Shown here piece by piece: positions 1-7,290 of a stretch of 64,000 nt of DNA (position 1 is its first letter; every line of letters starts with the position of its first letter). Both the position numbers and the translations under genes were made by a program. Below the pieces are notes generated by a model. That model saw only the letters and a list, made by a program, of their open reading frames with translations, was not told where the DNA came from and ran no database searches. The stretch is from UBA1952 sp965246765 (GTDB lineage: Bacteria > Bacteroidota > Bacteroidia > Chitinophagales > Chitinophagaceae), in the NCBI GenBank assembly GCA_965246765.1, contig CBDFFJ010000003.1:461841-525840 (forward strand). Direction: 5' to 3'.

Positions 1-1050
1 GATATCAAATACGCTGACGGTATTCTCCGTAAACGCAGCAGTAAACAGCTTCGTTTTATCGTTGCTCACCCATGTCCAGCAGTTCTCATCATTGCGCATC
101 CCGGTTGCGAAATGCTGCACCAGCGCGGCTGTGGTGCTGTTGTGTACCGTCACGCTGTAATCTTCTTTAGACGAATGCAGATTGAAGTTGGTAAGGTAGA
201 TAAGGCTGCCGTTGGGGCTCCAGGAGAACCCGATATTGCCGGACACGCCCACTTCCTCATACATGCCCGTCTGCGTCATTGCGCCATCGGCGAAGCTGTA
301 GATGTACAATCTGCCCGGCTTTTGCAGCGCAAGGTCCGGTTCCGGCGTAGCGAAGTGGGTAACGCCCCAAGTGGAGACCGCGATCTGGCTGCCGTCGGCA
401 TTAAAGTCCACATTGGTCGGCCCGCCGTTCGTGCCGTCCATGTAGGTAGCGCCGGTATTTTTGAAAGTCAGGATGCCGGTGGCGGCGTCCATTGCGAATA
501 TGGCAACATTGCGGTTTGGCGTGCTCACCACCATGCCATGCTGCTCTTTGGTCGGCTTCTGGTAGTTGGGGTTTGAATGCTGGTTGCCGACGGCTATCCA
601 TGTGTTGCTGCCGACAGTTTTCGCGGCGATGCTCACCGGGCGCTCGCCGCGCGAATCCATATTGTCCATTGTAGGTGTTGACGGATTCTGGTCTATCTGC
701 GTAAGGCTGCCGTTTGCGCGATTCATTCTGAATACGGAAATCGTTCCATTCGTTGGATTTGCTCCGGCATTTACCGCCAATAGATAATCGCCGATAATGC
801 GCAGGCCGTTCTGATGGTCAAAGTCGTCGTCTGCCGCGTCGCCGGCGCTGCCGGTTGCCATAGGCGAGCCGGGCAGCTCGGTCAATGTACCATCGGCCTT
901 GCGGCCCATCATGATGATGCCGTTGCCGCTGGTTGCATTGTTGCTGGTATAGATGTAGCCCTTGTAGCCGTCGTCGCTGCCGCCGCCTTCGTCTTTTTTG
1001 CAGGCGCTGAAGCAGGCTGCCGCCATAAGAATAATTGTTAGCTTTTTCAT
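1..1050 (-). CDS. Beta-propeller lipoprotein, C-terminus cut by the window edge
   Basis: Reading from an ATG at 1048-1050, 350 codons are open to the window edge. The N-terminus is a lipoprotein signal (MKKLTIILMAAACFSACKKD) with lipobox FSAC, so the product is probably anchored in the outer membrane or periplasm. After a glycine/aspartate linker come beta-propeller-like repeats with phrases such as YTSNNATSGNG, LPGSPMATGS, VSIAAKTVG and VDFNADGSQIAVSTWG, resembling YncE/lactonase-type seven-bladed propellers. No catalytic residue can be assigned. It resembles the secreted propeller at 7291-8547 (both carry a LPGSP/IPGSP blade phrase), so the two may be old paralogues. Function is unknown; binding or a lactonase-like activity are guesses. 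Confidence 0.8.
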   Translation of the reverse strand, partial: MKKLTIILMAAACFSACKKDEGGGSDDGYKGYIYTSNNATSGNGIIMMGRKADGTLTELPGSPMATGSAGDAADDDFDHQNGLRIIGDYLLAVNAGANPTNGTISVFRMNRANGSLTQIDQNPSTPTMDNMDSRGERPVSIAAKTVGSNTWIAVGNQHSNPNYQKPTKEQHGMVVSTPNRNVAIFAMDAATGILTFKNTGATYMDGTNGGPTNVDFNADGSQIAVSTWGVTHFATPEPDLALQKPGRLYIYSFADGAMTQTGMYEEVGVSGNIGFSWSPNGSLIYLTNFNLHSSKEDYSVTVHNSTTAALVQHFATGMRNDENCWTWVSNDKTKLFTAAFTENTVSVFDI

Positions 1051-1256
1051 GATGTAATGCGTGTTTGGTTAAACAAGTCTTATTCGTAAGTCTAAAAGAG
1101 TAAGCCGTGAAGGGCTAAAAGCCTCACAGAAGGCTAACGATTGCATACCGCTTTAATACGCTGCTGAAAAACCTGCATTTACACGTGTATAGAAATGCTT
1201 ATCGCTCAGCATCTCACAAAAACTTCAATGCCTTTCCCCGTTTTTGATGCGTGTTG

Positions 1257-1825
1257 TCAGCGAGCCTTAATTACCGCGTAAAAGGCCTGCGACGATGCTT
1301 CGTCGCGGCCTTCGCATTGGGGGCGGGCGGCAGGCCTTGGTCGTGCTCCTTGCTCGAACTATGTGCGCAGGCGGTCAATGGGGTCGCGGTGCTCCGGGAA
1401 AAAAGGCACGCTGTTGTAGGCAAACACGTAGGGTTGAGCAGTAGAAGAAATCTGATTCCATCGTCTAAAGCCTGCTGGTGTAAGGCCTGTACATCGGCGC
1501 TTAGGATGGAGAGCTTACCAACCTGAATCTTAGCGCCTGTCCAGAAAAGGCTATTGCAGATTATTTTCCCAATCTTTTGTCATCCCGGAACGGGAACTTT
1601 TACTATTGAGCACATCAGTTTTTTAGTTCTCGTTCCGGGATGACAAAAGTCGCAGTGGGCTATTTTCTGGATAGGTTCTTAATAGTCATCTCAAGCAAGC
1701 TAATCCGGCTGAACAGAGCTTCGTTTGCAGGGTCGCGGATGAGTGATTCGGCACGTGGTGACAAATGGGAAGACCCTTCAACAAACCGTATCCAGCAGAT
1801 ACTTTCGCCTCGCAATTACACGCAT
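1257..1825 (-). pseudogene. vapC (PIN-domain toxin) relic, frameshifted and split by a MITE
   Basis: The ATG at 1823-1825 lies inside the last codons of the antitoxin, the usual toxin overlap. The N-terminus MRVIARRKYLLDT has the PIN start KYLLDT, but a stop follows (VC*). Another frame gives VEGSSHLSPRAESLIRD and ALFSRISLLEMTIK, then the 144-bp element at 1533-1676 interrupts. Beyond it IQVGKLSILSADVQALHQQ continues, then in shifted frames VFAYNSVPFFPEHRDPIDRL, which contains the PIN hallmark HRDPxDRL, and finally GRDEASSQAFYAVIKAR before a TGA at 1257-1259. Removing the element with one target copy restores MTIKIQVGKL. At least three further frame changes and two stops show the gene was or became dead. 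It cannot make an active ribonuclease toxin. Confidence 0.85.
1528..1681. mobile_element. MITE inserted in vapC, with 5-bp target duplication (element 1533-1676)
   Basis: The element is 144 bp and flanked by direct TCTTA copies at 1528-1532 and 1677-1681. Its ends are imperfect inverted repeats: GCGCCTGTCCAGAAAA on the left and, read inward on the other strand, ACCTATCCAGAAAA. The centre is a long hairpin whose arms contain GTCATCCCGGAACG. It holds no gene, so it would depend on a transposase in trans. Its removal rejoins the vapC reading frame exactly at one TAAGA copy, which fixes the borders. A related copy lies at about 17331-17450. Confidence 0.85.
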
Positions 1826-2016
1826 TTCTTTAAGTCGTCAAGTGGCGCGTCAAAATCGTCGGCCATCCAGATGCGACCCTTCACGCTTCCGGGGATGCGT
1901 TCCTTGCCGACTACCACTGCTTCATCACGGGAAAGGAATGTAACAATCACCCGGATGTGCTCAGGCACGGCGGCCGGCTCATGCAGAATGATACTGCCAT
2001 TCTCGTAATGGCCCAT
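1816..2016 (-). CDS. Antitoxin-like protein of the DUF2281 family (vapB partner)
   Basis: This encodes about 66 residues starting MGHYENGSIILHEP and ending WMADDFDAPLDDLKKCV. The YENG start and the C-terminal G-S-x-K-G-x-IWMADDFDAPLDD block are typical of small DUF2281 antitoxins that sit just upstream of PIN toxins. The frame is open far upstream, but those residues (Cys/Ser-rich) do not resemble the family, so I chose the ATG at 2014-2016; a GTG one codon earlier is possible. The adjacent toxin gene, which overlaps its end, is a wreck, so this is probably a solitary leftover antitoxin. Confidence 0.7.
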   Translation of the reverse strand: MGHYENGSIILHEPAAVPEHIRVIVTFLSRDEAVVVGKERIPGSVKGRIWMADDFDAPLDDLKKCV

Positions 2017-2334
2017 TACCGCGCCGGCATAGCGCAGGCGAGTAGAAGTGCTTTCTTCAAGCCGTACTGTGTTGCGTTGGGATATTGCATAAGACGGGCA
2101 AAAAGGGATAAAGGACAGACGGGAGCAGCTTTGTGTTTCTATGCTGAGGCTGCCGCTTAAACCCGGCCATGCCGAGGCATCCACGCCGCACACCGAATAG
2201 CCGCAGCTCCAGAATCTCACAAAACCATCACGGCTTTCTATTTATTTTGTCCGCCGCGCAATAACTTTCAGGGGCCGCTTAATTTAGACGCAGTCATTCC
2301 GGCTGAGTTCTCCGGGCTGCATTGACCGTAAATC
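2017..2334. other. Intergenic stretch between the antitoxin and the response regulator
   Basis: No gene is supported here. The antitoxin frame stays open leftward-to-2220 but its translation looks non-coding. The right half should hold the promoter of the rightward two-component operon; AT-rich sequence (TTCTATTTATTTTGTCC) near 2237 resembles a -7 region but does not match TAnnTTTG exactly. Confidence 0.5.
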
Positions 2335-3024
2335 ATGAAAAAAATCCTGCTCGTAGAAGACGACCCGGACATCTATAGGCTCCTGAGCCTGCACCTGACT
2401 GCGCCTGAATACGAGCTGGAGGTATGGGACACCGGCATGGATGCTTACACGCAGGCCTTCACCCGGCAGTTTGACCTGCTTATTTTAGACATAAATCTCC
2501 CCGATGTGGACGGCTTTGAAATCTGTAAAGCCGTGCGCAGACGCGATATGCAGATACCAATTGTCATGCTTTCCGCACGCAGCGAGGAAGCCGATAAGCT
2601 GCTGGCCTTTGAGGTGGGCGCGGACGACTACATCACCAAGCCTTTCTCTATTAAAGAAATGCTGGCGCGGGTAAAAGCCCTGCTTCGCCGTGCCGAAACC
2701 GGTAAGGACACCACCGGCATGGAAGAGGACATCTCCTTCCGCGACATTTTTATAGACCGCGGGAAGAAGCGGGCCAGCATGCGCGGCGAGCGTCTGGAGC
2801 TGACGCCGAAGGAATTTGACCTGCTGTGCCTGCTCACATCTAATCCCGGCAAGGCATTCAGCCGCCAGCAACTTTTGCAGTCCGTATGGGGCGTTGCGTT
2901 TACAGGTTATGAGCACACCGTGACGGCGCACATCAATCGCCTGCGCCTGAAGATAGAGCCGAATCCGGCCGAGCCGGAATACATCCTCACCGCCTGGGGC
3001 ACAGGCTACCGTTTTGCCGAATGA
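2335..3024 (+). CDS. OmpR/PhoB-family response regulator
   Basis: This 229-residue regulator has a receiver domain (about 1-119) with acidic D9/D10, phospho-acceptor D52 in LILDINLPDVDG, S80 in VMLSAR and K102 in DDYITKPF. A C-terminal winged helix (about 135-228) carries the OmpR-type LTPKEFDLLCLL, then VTAHINRLRLKIE and the terminal WGTGYRF. All phosphorylation residues are present, so it should be a functional DNA-binding regulator. It overlaps the histidine kinase gene by four bases (ATGA), which indicates translational coupling and a cognate pair. Target genes are unknown; the next gene downstream is a Met-rich lipoprotein 154 bp after the kinase. Confidence 0.95.
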   Translation: MKKILLVEDDPDIYRLLSLHLTAPEYELEVWDTGMDAYTQAFTRQFDLLILDINLPDVDGFEICKAVRRRDMQIPIVMLSARSEEADKLLAFEVGADDYITKPFSIKEMLARVKALLRRAETGKDTTGMEEDISFRDIFIDRGKKRASMRGERLELTPKEFDLLCLLTSNPGKAFSRQQLLQSVWGVAFTGYEHTVTAHINRLRLKIEPNPAEPEYILTAWGTGYRFAE

Positions 3025-4493
3025 AGCCGAAAAGCCTTACCCTGTTCAGCCGCATCATCCTGTTTGTAGCGGGGATAATTACCGCCCTGGCAGTAGTGTT
3101 CGTTGCACTCACTTACATCGTCGCAACGAATTATTACGAAAGCAGCACGCAGCTGCTTAATAAGGATGTGGCCGCGCATATCGCCGAGTTTACCTCGCCC
3201 TTCAATGCGCAGGGATTGAATAAACGTAAGGCCGATTCCGTCTTTCACGATGCGATGGTGCTTAGCCCCAATTCTGAAGTCTATTTCTTAGACACGGGTG
3301 GCGCGGTGATTGACTATTATGAGAAAAGCAAGAAGCCCTCCATCCGTTTATGGAAAGTCTCGCTGGAGCCGGTCCGCAGGCATATAGCCGCGGGCAATGA
3401 AGATTACATCAAAGGCCCCGACCCGCGTGACCCGGATAAGCCTAAAATCTTCTCCGCCGCCGAGGTCGTCCGCAATGGCCGGAAGCTCGGCTACATCTAC
3501 GTTATCCTCGCCAGCAGTGAAGCGCGGCAGGTGGCTTCCATGCTGCTGAGCAACCACGTTATCATTCTTTCCATCGTCGCCGTATCCTGCATCATTGTGC
3601 TGTCGCTGCTGCTAAGCTCGCTCTATGTGCGGCGCATCCAGCGGCGCTTCACCCGCGTGCTGGATGTGCTGGAACGTTTTCAGCAGGGAGATTTTGACGC
3701 GCGCTTCACCATTCACCGGCAGGACGGCCTCGGCCCGATAAAAGGTGCATTCAACACGATGGCCGATATGCTGGTCTATCATATCAACCGCCTGACGAAA
3801 AGCGAGGCCGATCGCAAGGCATTCATCGCCGGCATCACACATGACCTGCGTGCGCCGCTTTCGGCGGCAGGAGGCTACGCGGAGACGCTCAGCATGAAGC
3901 GCAGCGACGGCAGCCTGACGCCGCAGCAGGGCGAAGAATACAGCGGCCTCGTGCTGCAGAAAATCCATCAGTTGGAGCACATGGTGGCGCAGCTATACGA
4001 GCTGTCTTCTATGGATTCTGTAGCCTTTGAGCCGAAGCGCGAGCCGTTTATGTTCTCCGAGCTTTTGCAGGAAATCGCGGAAGGCTTTAGAATGCAGGCA
4101 GACACAAAAGGCATCACCGTAAATTGTGAGGACTGCAAGGACGACGCATACGTCAACGCCGATATCGGCATGATGGAGCGCGTGATGCAGAACCTGCTGG
4201 CCAACGCCGTCGCGTATTCGCCGCATAAGGAAATCGTAACCGCCGAGCTTTCGCGCGAAGGAAGCCTGCTTGTTTTCTCCATCAGAAACCGCTGCACGCA
4301 CCTGCCCGCCGAGCTGCTGGCCTGGCTGAATGCGCAGGATGGGAATGACGCGCCTACGGCAAACACCGGCAGGCCTTCCATTGGCCTGACCATTGTCAAG
4401 CGCATCCTGCAACTGCATCATTATCCTCTACGCGTCATGGAATACGACAGCCATATACGCTTTGAAATAAGGATGGAAGTGGTTGCTGTATAA
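3021..4493 (+). CDS. Sensor histidine kinase (HAMP-HisKA-HATPase)
   Basis: This 490-residue membrane kinase pairs with the regulator it overlaps. Membrane segments lie at about 10-36 and 178-203 and enclose a periplasmic sensor loop of roughly 140 residues. A HAMP-like stretch follows to about 255, then the H box FIAGITHDLRAPL with H274, the N box MERVMQNLLANAVAYSP (N391/N395), and a C-terminal glycine-containing segment RPSIGLTIVKRIL. The usual DxGxG box of the ATP-binding domain is replaced by IRNRCTHLP, which lacks the adenine-contacting Asp and the glycines. Autokinase activity could be weak or the protein could act mostly as a phosphatase; that is inference. The ligand is unknown. Confidence 0.92.
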   Translation: MKPKSLTLFSRIILFVAGIITALAVVFVALTYIVATNYYESSTQLLNKDVAAHIAEFTSPFNAQGLNKRKADSVFHDAMVLSPNSEVYFLDTGGAVIDYYEKSKKPSIRLWKVSLEPVRRHIAAGNEDYIKGPDPRDPDKPKIFSAAEVVRNGRKLGYIYVILASSEARQVASMLLSNHVIILSIVAVSCIIVLSLLLSSLYVRRIQRRFTRVLDVLERFQQGDFDARFTIHRQDGLGPIKGAFNTMADMLVYHINRLTKSEADRKAFIAGITHDLRAPLSAAGGYAETLSMKRSDGSLTPQQGEEYSGLVLQKIHQLEHMVAQLYELSSMDSVAFEPKREPFMFSELLQEIAEGFRMQADTKGITVNCEDCKDDAYVNADIGMMERVMQNLLANAVAYSPHKEIVTAELSREGSLLVFSIRNRCTHLPAELLAWLNAQDGNDAPTANTGRPSIGLTIVKRILQLHHYPLRVMEYDSHIRFEIRMEVVAV

Positions 4494-4615
4494 TGCGCTG
4501 CTTTGACAACGGCGAGGTAAACGTTAGACTCCTGTGAGAACTTTAAAAAATGCGCGCCGTTCCTTTGCGCCGTAAAATTCTGCCATTCCCGGGCGGCAAC
4601 CGCTTTATCATTCTA

Positions 4616-4632
4616 ACCAACCAACCAACCAA
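4616..4632 (+). repeat. AACC tandem repeat in the leader of the Met-rich gene
   Basis: Four and a half AACC units lie 15 bases upstream of the ATG at 4647. Simple A/C-rich leaders are common in front of well expressed Bacteroidota genes; a slippage-prone tetranucleotide could alter leader length, but it is outside the coding region. Confidence 0.6.
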
Positions 4633-4646
4633 CAAAAACACAGCAC

Positions 4647-5297
4647 ATGAAAAAGACACTACTTCTGTTCGCAGCCGCAGCCTGCCTTGCTTCCTGCAAC
4701 AATGACGCTACAACGAGCACAAGCACCACAACTGACAGCATGGCAATGGCCGCTCCGCCCGCAGCTATGGACAATAACATGATGGCGCCCGCCGGCATGA
4801 GCGACGGAATGGTGATGATGAAGGACGGCAAGATGATGATGATGAGCGGCGGTAAGATGATGATGATGGACAAAGACATGAGCTATCCTAACGGCAGCAA
4901 AGTGATGATGGACGGCAACATGATGCACAGCGACGGCAGCAAGATGATGATGAGCGAAGGCCAGATGGTGGACGCTCAGGGCAACATGATGGGCGCCGAC
5001 GGCAAGATGATGCAGGGTGGTAAAATGGACGGCGGCAAGATGAGCGGCGACATGGGCATGATGAAGGACGGCATGGCTATGATGAAGGACGGCAAAATGA
5101 TGATGATGAAGGATGGCAAGTCCATGATGATGGATAAGGACATGACCATGGGCAAGATGATGATGATGAAGGACGGCCACTACATGATGAAGAGCGGCGG
5201 CAAGAAGATGATGATGAAGGACGGCATGATGATGGACGCCGACGGCAACGTAATGGACAAGGACGGCAAAATGATGATGATGGACGAGAAGATGTAA
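4647..5297 (+). CDS. Methionine-rich lipoprotein with DUF6799-like repeats
   Basis: The 216-residue product starts with a lipoprotein signal (MKKTLLLFAAAACLASC, lipobox LASC with C17). After a Ser/Thr-rich spacer, the rest is built from repeats of the type DGKMMMMKDGK, DKDMxxxNGSKVMM and DADGNVM. I count 66 Met in 216 residues (about 31%), alongside many Lys, Gly and Asp and only two His. This pattern matches DUF6799-type domains of Bacteroidota, present here in about two copies (roughly 52-115 and 140-216). Exposed methionine clusters are known in copper-handling proteins, so periplasmic Cu(I) or oxidant buffering is plausible but unproved. A strong terminator follows. It may be controlled by the two-component system upstream, judged only from position. 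Confidence 0.8.
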   Translation: MKKTLLLFAAAACLASCNNDATTSTSTTTDSMAMAAPPAAMDNNMMAPAGMSDGMVMMKDGKMMMMSGGKMMMMDKDMSYPNGSKVMMDGNMMHSDGSKMMMSEGQMVDAQGNMMGADGKMMQGGKMDGGKMSGDMGMMKDGMAMMKDGKMMMMKDGKSMMMDKDMTMGKMMMMKDGHYMMKSGGKKMMMKDGMMMDADGNVMDKDGKMMMMDEKM

Positions 5298-5320
5298 AGC
5301 CTCTCGCCTTACGATAGTGA

Positions 5321-5348
5321 AGCGCGGCCGATTGGCCGCGCTTTTTTA
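5321..5348 (+). terminator. Rho-independent terminator after the Met-rich gene
   Basis: A perfect 9-bp GC-rich stem (AGCGCGGCC, loop GATT, GGCCGCGCT) is followed by a run of six T. Confidence 0.9.
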
Positions 5349-5471
5349 TTGGCCGCGCTCTTATTCTTCGCCGGATATCTCTTGCAAATGGCTAATGAAC
5401 AGCGGAACAATGGCAGCTTCCCTGCTGAAAAATCGCCGCGCTGCATACTTTGCATCCAGCAGTAATCATTC

Positions 5472-6794
5472 ATGAGCCGCCTCAACGACCTTTTTCACCA
5501 CTACTTTAATCTGGACGCCGACCGCGATACGGAGACAGAGGTCGTTGAGTCTATCAGGCGCAATATATCTTTTCGTGGCGCCAACCTGTGGACGCTCATC
5601 TTCGCCATCATTATAGCCTCTGTCGGGCTTAATGTGAACGCCACAGCGGTGATTATCGGCGCGATGCTCATCTCGCCGCTCATGGGGCCGATTATGGGCG
5701 TGGGGCTTGGCATAGCCATCGCCGACTTTGACATTGTGCGGCGCGGGCTGAAAAATCTGGCGATCGCCGTTTTCATCAGTATCATCACCTCAACCATCTA
5801 CTTCTTCTTCACGCCGCTGCACAATGCCAATTCGGAATTGCTGGCGCGCACCACGCCCACCATTTGGGATGTGGCGATTGCATTCGCGGGCGGCATGGCA
5901 GGAGCCGTCGGCGCTACACGGCGCGAAAAGAGCAATGTGATTCCCGGCGTAGCCATAGCCACGGCGCTTATGCCGCCGCTTTGCACGGCAGGCTTCGGAT
6001 TGGCAACCGGACATTTTTACTTTCTGCTTGGCGCATTTTATCTGTTTTTCATCAACAGCGTTTTTATCTGCATTGCTACACTGCTTGTGCTGCGCTTTAT
6101 GAAGTTTCACCGGCGTGAGTTTGAGGGCGAGGCCCGGCGCAAACGCATGGCGCGCTATATCTGGCTGGTGGTTGTCATTACGGTTGCGCCGAGCATCTGG
6201 CTTGCTTACAGGATTGTTCAAAAGGCGGTTTTTGAAAGCAATGCGCAGGCTTTCGTGCGGAAGGAATTCCGGTTTCCGCGCACGCAGGTAGTGAGCAGGA
6301 ATTTTCTATTTGAGCGAAAGAAGATGCCGGCGATAGAGCTCCTGCTTGTAGGCGAAACGCTGGACTCCGCCCGGATTGATACGCTCAGAAAAAAGCTTCC
6401 CGAATACAATCTAAAGGGTGCACAGCTTGTGCTGCGGCAGGGATTGGACGCACGTAAAGACATAGACTTTGCGCAAATAAGGGCGAACATTCTTGATGAG
6501 ATTTTTAAGCAAGAAGACTCGGCGGCGCCGGTTCCAATACCACCGCCGCTGCCGCCAAAGCTGCCAGACCTCAAAGCCGAACTGCAAGCGCTTTTCCCCC
6601 AGATTGCCGCCTACAGCATCGTCAAATCGCCCATCATCCGCACTGATACGCTGCGCCGCGCAGACAGCATTGTAATGCTGGTGATGAGCGGCAAAATGCC
6701 ATTGCCGCCGCCGGAGCAAAAACGTTTGCGGCGCTGGCTGGCGACGAAGCTCGCTCCCGATTCGGTGCTGCTTCATTACCTGGTAATCAAGTAA
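5472..6794 (+). CDS. DUF389 family membrane protein
   Basis: The 440-residue protein has the DUF389 core: VVESIRRNISFRGANLWTL, then several membrane segments beginning IFAIIIASVGLNVNATAVI and the conserved IGAMLISPLMGPIMGVGLG, AFAGGMAGAVGATR and GVAIATALMPPLCTAGFGLA. The first ~260 residues hold about six or seven membrane helices. The C-terminal ~170 residues are soluble, with a proline-rich linker (VPIPPPLPPKLPDL, about 354-367). Members are often annotated as TIGR00341 hydrophobic proteins of unknown role. ATG at 5472 gives a normal start. It stands alone between two terminators or spacers, so no partner can be inferred. Confidence 0.9.
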   Translation: MSRLNDLFHHYFNLDADRDTETEVVESIRRNISFRGANLWTLIFAIIIASVGLNVNATAVIIGAMLISPLMGPIMGVGLGIAIADFDIVRRGLKNLAIAVFISIITSTIYFFFTPLHNANSELLARTTPTIWDVAIAFAGGMAGAVGATRREKSNVIPGVAIATALMPPLCTAGFGLATGHFYFLLGAFYLFFINSVFICIATLLVLRFMKFHRREFEGEARRKRMARYIWLVVVITVAPSIWLAYRIVQKAVFESNAQAFVRKEFRFPRTQVVSRNFLFERKKMPAIELLLVGETLDSARIDTLRKKLPEYNLKGAQLVLRQGLDARKDIDFAQIRANILDEIFKQEDSAAPVPIPPPLPPKLPDLKAELQALFPQIAAYSIVKSPIIRTDTLRRADSIVMLVMSGKMPLPPPEQKRLRRWLATKLAPDSVLLHYLVIK

Positions 6795-6928
6795 ACTGAC
6801 TTGCGCTTGCAGGCGATTATACAATGGAGATAATGGCCGATTTTCAATAGCTTTAACCGGAGCATCTAAATCGCTGACTATGCTTAAAACCCGTATCACA
6901 TTTTCGCGGCTGACGCTGCTCCTTAGTT

Positions 6929-7215
6929 CTTTACGTCAGCACGCTGGCTTACGTAGAGGTGATGGCAGGTACGTTGCTGCACCGCAAGGCAGATACACGT
7001 AAGTACCTGAGAAATTGCTGCTGAAGCCATTTGATACATCTGCGTCTGACGTGGCCGCACAGCTTGCTGCAAAATATCTGGTGGACAAAAGCAGTAAGCC
7101 ATACGATGTACTGATTGCCGCAAATGCATTGTCCTTAATGCTCGCATTTATTATGGCTAACACGAAGGATTACAACTTCCGGCGGCTTAATGTGAATGAT
7201 TTCAATAGCCTTTGA
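6929..7215 (+). pseudogene. Second vapC-like PIN toxin relic (C-terminal two thirds)
   Basis: From 6929 one frame reads LYVSTLAYVEVMAGTLLHRK and ADTRKYLRN before a stop; a one-base shift near 7010 continues as KLLLKPFDTSASDVAAQLA and SKPYDVLIAANALSLMLAFI, then NTKDYNFRRLNVNDF. The order matches a PIN toxin of the tRNA(fMet)-endonuclease VapC type: VSxLTxxEVxAG, then the acidic PYDxLIAA, then NTKDFxR. The N-terminal LDTN segment is missing and no antitoxin gene is found upstream. The surviving 66-codon open frame from 7015 lacks half the active site and is unlikely to function. Confidence 0.75.
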
Positions 7216-7234
7216 GTTAATGCCGTAAATCGCC

Positions 7235-7269
7235 AAGAAAAGCCGCCCCGAAAATCACCCGAAGCGGCT
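7235..7269 (-). terminator. Terminator for the leftward propeller gene
   Basis: On the minus strand AGCCGC...GCGGCT forms a 6-bp stem around a 17-base spacer that can pair further (TTCGGG/CCCCG-like), and TTTTCTT follows. It lies 22 bases past the stop of the gene at 7291-8547. Confidence 0.6.
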
Positions 7270-7290
7270 CATTCACCATACACACCATCT

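Noticed and set aside
1533..1676. CRISPR-like interpretation of the inverted repeats
   Set aside because: There are two distant copies of an inverted repeat, not a direct-repeat array with spacers, and no cas genes are present.
4659..5180. Histidine/valine-rich open frame opposite the Met-rich lipoprotein gene
   Set aside because: It is the mirror of a low-complexity ATG/GAC/AAG repeat; CAT-rich reverse strand explains it, and no start or leader fits.
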